42,830 nt of DNA. Origin: a virus. The notes beneath the pieces are model-generated. The model did not search any database and had not been told where the DNA came from. It saw only the letters and a list, made by a program, of their open reading frames with translations. Position 1 is the first letter of the stretch. Every line of letters begins with the position of its first letter. Below are positions 28,967-36,500 of the stretch, piece by piece. The stretch spans positions 1 through 42,830 of IMG/VR virus record IMGVR_UViG_3300022074_000106, one strand, 5' to 3'. The position numbers were made by a program, and so were the translations under genes.

Positions 28967-29055
28967 TTAATAACTTAGCGTGGGGGTCTTATACCTCTTA
29001 GCTCATCTACTACATCTCATACTAGATTCCCACGCATCACTAACTAGGAGTTAAT
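28967..29055 (+). other. Structured intergenic stretch after ssb
   Basis: GCGTGGG (28978-28984) and CCCACGC (29029-29035) are perfect inverse repeats 44 bases apart, with a small GGT/ACC helix inside. Size and layout do not match a tRNA. It may be an RNA stability element for the upstream messages. Confidence 0.4.
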
Positions 29056-29208
29056 GTGATTGATTTTATAGTAGTATTTACAACGTTATATTTTTTTTAC
29101 AAAGGATATTTATGTCTACTAGATTATATTAAAAAAGAAGAGGATAAACATAATAAAATGTTAAGACGTTCAGAAGATGAACATGACGCAACTGATTGGA
29201 GGATTTGA
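29056..29208 (+). CDS. Small one-TM protein, 50 aa, GTG start
   Basis: TAGGAG lies six bases before GTG 29056; the ATG two bases earlier runs straight into a stop. It encodes MIDFIVVFTTLYFFYKGYLC, with a membrane helix at residues 2-22, then a charged tail ending ATDWRI. The TGA overlaps the next ATG (TGATG). It is an early membrane peptide of unknown function. Confidence 0.55.
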   Translation: MIDFIVVFTTLYFFYKGYLCLLDYIKKEEDKHNKMLRRSEDEHDATDWRI

Positions 29209-29456
29209 TGGGTTTAAATAAAAGAGAAATGGCTTGGCAACAACGAAAAGAAAAAAACGTGCCAAAGCATTTACAAAAAAGAAAAAGTCTTGTAGTACAA
29301 AATGCAAAATGGAGACAAGAAACATCAGAAGAATTTAGAACAAAGTATGGAGCTTGGTGGGTTTTTGCTGGTATGGACTTAAGACATAACAGAAAAAATA
29401 AAAACTGGGTAATGCAATATTGGAAAGGAAGGTTTAACGATGCCAGCGAAGAATAA
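29208..29456 (+). CDS. Small basic protein, 82 aa
   Basis: ATG 29208 is chosen over an upstream TTG because GGAGG is six bases away and it overlaps the previous stop. It is Lys/Arg/Trp-rich (NKREMAWQQRKEKNVPKHLQ, then TKYGAWWVFAGMDLRHNRKN). It is probably nucleic-acid binding; the family is not recognised. It overlaps the resolvase-like gene by 17 bases. Confidence 0.55.
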   Translation: MGLNKREMAWQQRKEKNVPKHLQKRKSLVVQNAKWRQETSEEFRTKYGAWWVFAGMDLRHNRKNKNWVMQYWKGRFNDASEE

Positions 29457-29781
29457 ATTAAGAGGAACATATTACGAAAGAAGATGTGTTGAAAAAGCAC
29501 AAGGATTTGATTTAAAAGCAGAAAGAACTTGGGGCAGTGATGGTAGGTCAAGAGGTTTAGCTCAAGAAGTAGACATGGTTATTGAAGATAATATTTATGT
29601 TCAGTGTAAGAAAAGAAAAGTATTAGCTAAACACTTAAAACCAACAAAAGAAATTCACGTACAATTTGTAGGTGAAGACAGAGGTAAAGATTTAGCTATT
29701 ATGTCTCAGGATTATTATTTAAGTTTAATTGCTATGATTAAACAATTTAAAGATAAAGACGAAGAAGCTATAACTTTTTAA
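29440..29781 (+). CDS. Hjc/PD-(D/E)XK-type resolvase-like nuclease
   Basis: A 113-residue protein. RGTYYERRCVEKAQGFDLKA (Glu13), GLAQEVDMVI (Asp45) and IYVQCKKRK (Gln55, Lys57) follow the E...D...(E/Q)xK order of small Holliday-junction resolvases of the Hjc type. Gln replaces the usual Glu. Its length fits. It would resolve branched DNA before packaging, consistent with the neighbouring recombination genes. Confidence 0.7.
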   Translation: MPAKNKLRGTYYERRCVEKAQGFDLKAERTWGSDGRSRGLAQEVDMVIEDNIYVQCKKRKVLAKHLKPTKEIHVQFVGEDRGKDLAIMSQDYYLSLIAMIKQFKDKDEEAITF

Positions 29782-29783
29782 AA

Positions 29784-30056
29784 ATGAGTTATTTAGAATT
29801 TGTACAAAAAGAAAAAAGTGATAAGCATGGAATGTATGTTCCTGAAATTCAATGTTCTTATTGTGGAAATAGTAAAAAAGGAGATAGTCCTACTATCTCT
29901 ATTGACGAGTGTGATGAGTGTGAAGAAAAGGATTGGCAAAGCACTTGCTGTACAGCCAAACCTTTTGGAAACTCATTCATAGAAGAAGAAAAAACAGGTA
30001 TATGCTCTGAGTGTTATGATGGAGCAAACTTTGCCGATTTAAATATGGAGGAATAA
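29784..30056 (+). CDS. Zinc-ribbon protein, 90 aa
   Basis: It contains CSYCGNSKKGDSPTISIDEC, DECEEKDWQSTCC and a later CSECYDG, giving several C-x2-C pairs that could hold two zinc ions. It is acidic. The ribosome site is poor, but the frame follows the previous stop by two bases. Zinc-ribbon proteins of this kind are common in phage early regions; function unknown. Confidence 0.6.
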   Translation: MSYLEFVQKEKSDKHGMYVPEIQCSYCGNSKKGDSPTISIDECDECEEKDWQSTCCTAKPFGNSFIEEEKTGICSECYDGANFADLNMEE

Positions 30057-30057
30057 C

Positions 30058-30354
30058 ATGGGAAAAATGAAAGAGCTTGATATGGCAAAACAAGAAATGG
30101 AAGCTATATCAGAACCACAAGAGCGTGAGCAAGTCATTAATCGTGATGGAGAAGAAGTTAAATTCTACTTGAGCGATTTAAGTAATGAAGGACAAATGGC
30201 TTACGTTAGAGCTAATCAAATAGCTCAAGAAACACAGATGTTAGAACAACAACTTAATGAAAAAAGGTTTTTGGCTAACAACTACATTAATAATGTTCTT
30301 ACAGAACTAGATGGTGATAAGGAGAAAACAGAAGATGAACAGAACACAGAATGA
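30058..30354 (+). CDS. Helical protein, 98 aa (DUF6447-like)
   Basis: GGAGG precedes ATG 30058. The core VKFYLSDLSNEGQMAYVRAN, then QIAQETQMLEQQLNEKRFLA, a short hairpin plus a coiled coil, resembles the phage family I recall as DUF6447 (unverified). The ends are acidic. It overlaps the winged-helix gene by 20 bases. Confidence 0.55.
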   Translation: MGKMKELDMAKQEMEAISEPQEREQVINRDGEEVKFYLSDLSNEGQMAYVRANQIAQETQMLEQQLNEKRFLANNYINNVLTELDGDKEKTEDEQNTE

Positions 30355-30538
30355 TATGATTTTAGTGGCTCTAAAAAATGGTGAACGTATTACGCCACTA
30401 TCAGCTTTAGAGCAGTTCGGATGTTTTCGTTTAAGTGCTAGGATATGGGATTTACGCAATGAAGGACATCCTATTAAAACCAAGCATATATCAACACCTC
30501 AAGGTAAAGTAGTAGCAGAGTATAGCTATGAAAATTGA
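30335..30538 (+). CDS. Winged-helix DNA-binding protein, 67 aa
   Basis: ATG 30335 follows AAGGAG. MNRTQNDMILVALKNGERIT, then PLSALEQFGCFRLSARIWDL and RNEGHPIKTKHI form the helix-turn-helix of a small winged-helix domain found in many phages. It is a plausible transcription or replication regulator and a candidate to read some operators in this genome. No partner domain is present. Confidence 0.7.
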   Translation: MNRTQNDMILVALKNGERITPLSALEQFGCFRLSARIWDLRNEGHPIKTKHISTPQGKVVAEYSYEN

Positions 30539-30671
30539 ACTTGATAAGAACGATATTAATACTCTTATAAAAATTGCTCAAAAGATTATTGAAGCAATAG
30601 ACAAAGAGAAAAAACAAAAAGAAATGCAACTATCACAAGTGAATCCAAATTGTGAAGTTTGCGATGATTAA
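30528..30671 (+). CDS. Small protein with CxxC end, 47 aa
   Basis: ATG 30528 lies inside the winged-helix gene, overlapping by 11 bases. It encodes MKIELDKNDINTLIKIAQKI, then a Lys-rich helix and NPNCEVCDD. It has one amphipathic helix plus a C-x2-C pair. The stop lies inside the next gene, suggesting coupling. The family is unknown. Confidence 0.5.
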   Translation: MKIELDKNDINTLIKIAQKIIEAIDKEKKQKEMQLSQVNPNCEVCDD

Positions 30672-30978
30672 GAAATTCGCAGAGAAGGTATGGTTATATC
30701 TCTATGAGTCTTTATATTCTAAAGAAACTCTTAGAAATTACTTTGATGATGAGTGGTTTGATGATGAATACATTGAATCAGAGAAGCGTAAGAAGAATGA
30801 AGTGTCTTACAGCAACAAGTCAAAGTTCCAGCCTTATCGTTGTCCACGATGCGATAGACCTTGGAGGTATTATACATTGCCAAAAGGGAAAGTTCCTATG
30901 AGGGAGTTCTTAGGCAGACGTGTTCCTATGGAAAAACGTGAATGTCCAGAAGAACTTCCTTGTAAGGAGAAAAAATGA
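30664..30978 (+). CDS. Cys-rich small protein, 104 aa
   Basis: I chose ATG 30664, which overlaps the previous stop; a GTG four codons earlier is the alternative. The acidic, aromatic helix RNYFDDEWFDDEYIESEKRK is followed by PYRCPRCDRPWRYYTLPKGK and ends ECPEELPCKEKK. Two Cys pairs could form a zinc site. It lies upstream of the helicase operon end. The family is unknown. Confidence 0.55.
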   Translation: MIKKFAEKVWLYLYESLYSKETLRNYFDDEWFDDEYIESEKRKKNEVSYSNKSKFQPYRCPRCDRPWRYYTLPKGKVPMREFLGRRVPMEKRECPEELPCKEKK

Positions 30979-31325
30979 GATGTCCAGCTTGTGGCTGGTC
31001 AAATGCCTTGAAAAACTATCCAAAGATGATAGAAAGGCTACAAAAGAATTTAGATGATAATACATTAGAGCGTTTAAACGACCTCTTCATATCAGCGTTA
31101 GATGACCTAACAGCCTACACTTTACTTAAAGCTTGTCAAGATATTGACGACCATGTAATCAAACATTGTATAACTATTTGGGAACGCAAAGATTTAGCTG
31201 GAAAAGGTTATGATGTATATTATTTTATAGGTATATTAAGGAATGAGAATAAGAAGTATGAGAACAAATTAATTATAGAGCGTAAGAGATTAGATAACTT
31301 ACCACCAGACTTAAAGGAGGATTAG
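30975..31325 (+). CDS. Possible helicase-loader-like protein, 116 aa
   Basis: It starts with CPACGWSNALKNYPKMIERL, then LNDLFISALDDLTAYTLLKA, and ends with GYDVYYFIGILRNENKKYEN, a Tyr-rich end reminiscent of DnaD-type or phage loader C-termini. It is directly followed by the helicase gene with no gap, where loaders are often encoded. The role is inferred from position. A palindrome (31071-31080) encodes Glu-Arg-Leu-Asn-Asp. Confidence 0.4.
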   Translation: MRCPACGWSNALKNYPKMIERLQKNLDDNTLERLNDLFISALDDLTAYTLLKACQDIDDHVIKHCITIWERKDLAGKGYDVYYFIGILRNENKKYENKLIIERKRLDNLPPDLKED

Positions 31326-32675
31326 ATGGATGCTTTTGATAAAAATATAGATGTGTCAAAGATGTTTAGTGGCGTATCTGAAAAACAAGTTTTAGGGTGT
31401 ATACTTAAAAACCCATCATTAATGCAAGAAGCATTAAGTTTTATTACAGCCAGCAAAGTGTTTTATATGACAGACCACCAACACATTTGGGGTGCTATGT
31501 ATTACTTACATCAATCAAACAAAGATATAGATGTAGCAACTGTGTCAAACTTTTTAGGAGAAAAAGGACATAAGCTTACTTATTATGTTTCTGGTCTACT
31601 AAATGACATCATTACAGAAGCAACTTTTAAAACACATTGTAAAACAATTTATGATTTATTTGTAAGAAGACAACTATGGAAGCGTGTAGTAGGATTTAAA
31701 GACAGAATAGAAAAAGATACATCATATAAAGATGTAGCATCTGACATTGATTATTTAGGTAAAATATCAGAGAAGTTTAATGATATGATTAAAATGGAGC
31801 ATCAGTCTATGGAAGGACTTGATGATGAGCTTATAGAATCTATCTTTGCTAAAAAGAATTTAGTACAGACTGGTATTGCATCTATTGATAAGGCTATTGT
31901 TGGTATGACCAAAGGTGAAATATCTATTATTGCTGGTAGACCTGGTAATGGTAAGAGTACATTAGCACTTAATATAACAAAAAACATGATACTTGATGGT
32001 AAGAAAGTAGTATTTATAAGTAGAGAAATGCCAAGAGTAGAGATTGTTAAAAAGTTTTTAGCAATGCATACGTCTGTACCTAATAAACAAATGCGAAACA
32101 ATGCGTCAAACCACAGAGAAGAAATAGAAAAAGGTTTAGATTTTATAAAAAAGTATTACAAATCGCTTCATTTATTTGATAATTTAAGAGGTCTAGATGA
32201 AGGCATTCAAGAAGCCAAAAAGATAAGACCTGATGTAATCATTGATGACCATATAGGTTTTATTGAGTTTTCTCAGCGTGATAATAGAGATGTTAGACAT
32301 CGTATCGCCGAAGTGACAAGAAGATATAAATGGCTTGCAAAAGAACTTGATTGTTCTGTTATATTAGTCTCTCAACTAAATCGTAACATAGAGCATCGTG
32401 TAGATAAGATTCCAAGGCTCAGCGACCTCGCTGAGTCTGGTAATCTAGAGCAAGATGCAGAAATCGTAATCTTTAACTATTATCCATACGTATATGAATA
32501 TGAGCAAGCTGAACATGGAGAGTTTGGGCAACAGATTATTATAGCTAAAAACAGATATGGAACAACTTGTAAGTTTGATGTGGGTTATCACGGTGATAGT
32601 GCATCAATACTAGACACACCTGAACAAGCCAAGCAAAAATTTAGAGACCGTTTAAACGAGCTCTACTCCGATTAA
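31326..32675 (+). CDS. dnaB: Replicative DNA helicase, DnaB-type
   Basis: A 449-residue protein with AAAGGAGG upstream. The N-terminal helical domain (EKQVLGCILKNPSLMQEALS) is followed by the RecA-like domain with Walker A GRPGNGKST (204-212), a modified SREMPR motif, Walker B RPDVIIDDHIGF and VILVSQLNRNIE. It should unwind DNA at the fork. No DNA polymerase or primase was found in the window, so it must link to host machinery. A palindrome (32649-32658) encodes Asp-Arg-Leu-Asn-Glu at the very end. Confidence 0.93.
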   Translation: MDAFDKNIDVSKMFSGVSEKQVLGCILKNPSLMQEALSFITASKVFYMTDHQHIWGAMYYLHQSNKDIDVATVSNFLGEKGHKLTYYVSGLLNDIITEATFKTHCKTIYDLFVRRQLWKRVVGFKDRIEKDTSYKDVASDIDYLGKISEKFNDMIKMEHQSMEGLDDELIESIFAKKNLVQTGIASIDKAIVGMTKGEISIIAGRPGNGKSTLALNITKNMILDGKKVVFISREMPRVEIVKKFLAMHTSVPNKQMRNNASNHREEIEKGLDFIKKYYKSLHLFDNLRGLDEGIQEAKKIRPDVIIDDHIGFIEFSQRDNRDVRHRIAEVTRRYKWLAKELDCSVILVSQLNRNIEHRVDKIPRLSDLAESGNLEQDAEIVIFNYYPYVYEYEQAEHGEFGQQIIIAKNRYGTTCKFDVGYHGDSASILDTPEQAKQKFRDRLNELYSD

Positions 32676-32706
32676 GTCTAACAATATCAGCACTTAAAGA
32701 AATTTC

Positions 32707-32735
32707 TTGACATTTGTTTTAGAGGTTTGTAATCT
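32707..32735 (+). promoter_or_regulatory. Promoter TTGACA-17-TAATCT of the last early gene
   Basis: TTGACA 32707-32712 and TAATCT 32730-32735, spacer TTTGTTTTAGAGGTTTG, matching the class at 22646 and 24177. The leader holds CACACT and AAGGAGT, both complementary to the unpaired part of the small RNA at 26582. Confidence 0.7.
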
Positions 32736-32770
32736 TAAATGTTATATTCACACTAAACAAGGAGTTATTT

Positions 32771-33388
32771 ATGATTAAAACTAAAAAAATAAACTCACTA
32801 CCTATCGGTTCTACCTTTAAACTATCAAGTGGTAAAACTGGTACTTTAATTCAATTAAGTAATATGGGTGCTATGGTTCAATATCCAGGAAAGAGAGCTA
32901 CCTATATATCAGGAAGCACTTCAGTCGTTCTTTCAGAATCAACAGAGCCATCATGGGTCTTTGATGATGGAGGAAGAGAAGAGGCTGGGTATAAAGGGTT
33001 TGCTGGTGATTGCGTATGTCGTGCTATTACTATTGCTACACAAAAGCCTTATAAAGAGGTTTATGATAGATTAGCTGATGGTATGGCAAATCAAAGAAGA
33101 AGCAAGAGAACACCTAAACAGTCACGCTCTGCACGCAATGGCGTATATGTAAAAAGAAAATGGTTTAAAGACTACATGAAAGAGCTTGGCTTTGTCTGGG
33201 TTTCTACATCTGGCATAGGTCAAGGGTTTCAAGCTCACTTAAATTCCGATGAATTACCTAATGGAAGATTGGTGGTATCTAAAAGAAGGCATTACACTGC
33301 TTTTGTTAATGGTGTATTGCGTGATACCTATGATTGTTCATGGGATGGAAAGGTAGGAGTTTATGGTTATTGGTTATTAAAAAACTAA
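32771..33388 (+). CDS. Cysteine-peptidase-like protein with own promoter
   Basis: A 205-residue protein. The N-terminal 60 residues form a small beta domain (LPIGSTFKLSSGKTGTLIQL). The rest has FAGDCVCRAITIATQKPY with Cys81, then RRHYTAFVNGVLRDTYDCSW with His174 and Asp185, the Cys-His-Asp order of papain-like folds. Similar GDC-V-x-R-A phage proteins are known without a tested function. It could be a protease, a transglutaminase-like enzyme or an inactive fold. It is separated from the helicase and driven by its own promoter, ending at the convergent terminator. Confidence 0.55.
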   Translation: MIKTKKINSLPIGSTFKLSSGKTGTLIQLSNMGAMVQYPGKRATYISGSTSVVLSESTEPSWVFDDGGREEAGYKGFAGDCVCRAITIATQKPYKEVYDRLADGMANQRRSKRTPKQSRSARNGVYVKRKWFKDYMKELGFVWVSTSGIGQGFQAHLNSDELPNGRLVVSKRRHYTAFVNGVLRDTYDCSWDGKVGVYGYWLLKN

Positions 33389-33406
33389 AAACACACTCAA
33401 ATCAAC

Positions 33407-33435
33407 GAAAAGCCCCTCTTTTTGAGGGGTTATTT
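33407..33435. terminator. Bidirectional terminator between convergent blocks
   Basis: CCCCTC (33413-33418), loop TTTTT, GAGGGG (33424-33429), flanked by AAAAG on the left and TTATTT on the right, so it can stop transcription from both sides. It separates the last early gene from the end of the late operon. Confidence 0.85.
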
Positions 33436-33499
33436 GTATAAAATCAGAATTAAACATTTAATGATACCCTCACAAAACGTTCGTTATTTAGGCGATAGT

Positions 33500-33545
33500 T
33501 ATATCAAAGAATTTATTTTACGAGCTTCTAGGGGCATTCTCGTAA
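33500..33545 (-). terminator. Inverted repeat at the end of the late operon
   Basis: TTACGAG and CTCGTAA form a 7-base inverted repeat around a 14-base loop at 33518-33545, with AATAAATT following on the minus strand. It is a weak terminator candidate for the leftward block. Confidence 0.35.
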
Positions 33546-33552
33546 GCCGTTT

Positions 33553-36500
33553 TTAAGGGCGATACTTATTTTTTTGACTTTTGACGTATTGTCTGTACTC
33601 TCTTAGCTTATTCTTATATGTTTGCTCTAATACTCTTAATTCTTGTAATTCACTATTATCTAACCTTGAAACAAAGTCATCATAATCAGATGTTTTTCTA
33701 CCTTGTGTTCTTCTTTTTGATAAACTAATAGGTTCTGAATCTTCTAAGTAATTCAAAGCTCTGTCGTATGCGTAATTAAAAGCTTTTCTTTTGTTAGTTC
33801 TTGTGGTGTTTGCCATTTCATATTGATGTTGTATATAAGTAACTGCAGCCCAGAAGTCTTTGTTCTTTTGTTCCAAAGTTCTATCGCTATAAAGATTTGC
33901 TTGTAGCTGTCTATACATAAGACTTTTTGTAGTAGCGTTATTAAAATTAAATTTACCACTATATTCTGTATTTAAGATGTCGCTTTTATATGCACCTTGT
34001 TTTTGTCTGAATGTTCTAAATCTTGTTTCTGTTTTTTTATCAGTTCTTTTTCTAATACCATTAACAATGTCATTAGCTATTGGAATTGCTTTAGTAAGCT
34101 GATTACCTGCTTCTTTTAAAAGCACTTGTCTTTGTCCTGGTGTTTCTGATGCAAATGTTCCTTGTGCCACTAATGATGCTGCACCTAATAAGTTTTGTCC
34201 ATTCTGTACAATAGCTGGTGTAAGAGATTGTGCAATAGGTCTATTAGTCTCAGCTAATGCTGAAAAAATACCTAAACCTTCACCATCAACAAAATAATTC
34301 CAAAAACGTTCTGGTGCTGATACAAATTTGTCTGGGTCTGTGTTATGTACAGTATAATACATATTTTGTATTGCTGCTCCTGCTCCAACAGATGCTCCAA
34401 TATATCTTAACATTGGTGCGACCTCACCATTTTGAACTAATGGCTTATATGCATTTTGATATACATTTTCTGTTACACGATAAGCAATACGATAAAACAA
34501 TGTAAATGGTTTTGCATAAGCATTACTCATAAATCTTGGTAGAGCTGTTGGGTCTGCTAAACCTTGTGTTAGAGTGTGACCTCTAAAATATATTTGATTT
34601 AATTGGTCTGGTGTAAATGAACCTTTTTTAACTGCTTTCTCCCATCCATCAACTTTAAACACATCTTCTAATATTCTTCTTGCAGAGGATTTATCTATGT
34701 TAGCAAATAAACCATCTGATTTACCAGCTAATACTTTTAAGGCATCATCTGATGCAACTTCAGACACAGCAACAGAAAGCAATCTGTTTGCCTGCTCAGT
34801 TTTTTTCATACCTATTGTTAAAGCTCTTTGTGCTCTTGCTTGAAGACCTTGACCACGTATACCTACTGTCTCTACTAATTGTTCTCCTGCATCTAATGCA
34901 CCAATCTTTACTGCTCTTTCATACACTGCCTTTTGAAACTTATCATCAGTAGCCATTTTAGCCATAGCTCTCATAAATTTTGTACCACCAAATGTAGTAA
35001 TATTTTGTACTTGACCCAAAAAGAAGTTCTTTATAGCTGACCTAGGACTACTTAAACCAGTTGCTGCAGTCCAAGCAGTTGCTTGTCTCAAAACAGGACT
35101 TACAATATCATCATAAGCATCACCTCTTAATACAATATCCATATCTTTTTGTAACTCTGATTTGATATAATTTATATCTTTCATATTTCCGACTTCTTGT
35201 TCTATTTGTCTGATTCTTTTTGTAAATGCTTTTGTAAAATTACCATCTTTAATTACACCTTCAGGACCAAAGAATTTTGTAGTAGACGTAATGCTAGCTG
35301 CTCTACCAGCATATCTATCCATTGATAACCCATAGTCTTCTACATAGGTGTCTACAACTTTTCCTATCTTTACTCCATTAAAATCATCACCAACTTTTAA
35401 TTTCATGTTATCTACGCCAGATATAATCCCACCACTTTCATCTAAAAATATCTTTGGAGGTAATTTAGCTGTACGTGAATACTGAGCCCCATAAATACCA
35501 TGCTTAGCACTATGTGATAGTGTTTCATCTAATATCTCTCCAGCTTGTTTGTATTTATCTTTAGAAGCAAAAAACTCTCCACCTCGTTTAAACCTTTTGT
35601 CTGTTTTAAGTATTGAATCAATCATAGAATCTCTAAGTGGTCCGTCTTGTTTTGATAACAAGTCTGCTGCTTCATCTGAAACTGTAAGACTTACAAAGTT
35701 TTTTACTTTTTGTATTGGTTGATTTTTAAAATTTTTCCCATCAAATACTTTTTCTTGAACACCTGCTTTTCTCATTTGGTCATATATGTCTCCTACAAAC
35801 TTTTGATGTATTTGTAGTATGTCTTCTAACGCAAGCTGTTGTTTCCTACTTAATTCGCTTCTTAAATCTAAAAACCTATCATCTATATGATATATTAACT
35901 CTTTATCTAACAAACCTCTTTCTTCTTTTGTTAAATCATAGAAGTCATATTTTTTAGTCATTTTATTTCTTGATGCTCTATAAGTACCTTTGATTTCTTC
36001 TCTTAATCTTGTCATCTGAGTTAAGTCTGTTTCCACTTTTACAAGAGCTTCACTACCTAGTTCTCTACCCAGGTTACCAAACTTAGTACTTACAGGCATA
36101 ATTCTATTCATAAACTTCTTAAAGTTTCCTATAACTGGATTATTATCAAACACAATACCACCATTCTCATCATGAAGTTTTGTAGTGTATGAAGGTTGAT
36201 TATCTATAAGTGCTTTATATTGTTGTAGCTCATCATCTGTCATTTCTGTGATTGACTTCTTACCAAAAACATTAACTTTTAATGCTGTGTGTCTTTGGTC
36301 CACTGGGCTTTTTGTTAATAAGCCTGCTTCTTTCTCAAGAGCTTTTATTTCTTTATATAGTGTAAAGTTTTTGTTTCCAGTGACTTTCTCAGATGATTTT
36401 AATAGTATTTCATCAGCTCTTATAAGTTGTTGTTTTTTACTCATAGTAGGATTTCTTAATCCTACATCTTCTGCAAAGTCTATCATATAGCTAAATGAAA

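Larger units (their letters stand above)
19272..32658. repeat. CGTTTAAACG palindrome family, early-block array
   Basis: Twenty-one GTTTAAAC cores lie in this span, starting at 19273, 19894, 20710, 20873, 21157, 21460, 21521, 22377, 22621, 23034, 23529, 24152, 24631, 25594, 25794, 26240, 26878, 27322, 28813, 31072 and 32650. All but the 19894 copy have C immediately before the core, and all but those at 19273, 20873, 21521 and 27322 have G immediately after it. Spacing ranges from about 60 bases to more than 2 kb. The copies are dispersed, not tandem, and the DNA between them is not repeated, so they are not a CRISPR array or insertion elements. Confidence 0.9.

Noticed and set aside
28978-29035. 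A possible tRNA (GCGTGGG/CCCACGC followed by A)
   Set aside because: Only 58 bases, with no anticodon arm or T-arm stem and no CCA.
29129-29551. Minus-strand ORF of 140 codons
   Set aside because: It is antisense to the 82-aa and resolvase-like genes, and its Leu/Phe-rich content is typical of shadow frames.
19272-32658. A CRISPR array or insertion-element ends made of the CGTTTAAACG copies
   Set aside because: Spacing varies from about 60 bases to over 2 kb, copies lie inside conserved genes, no cas or transposase gene is present, and the unit is only 10 bases.
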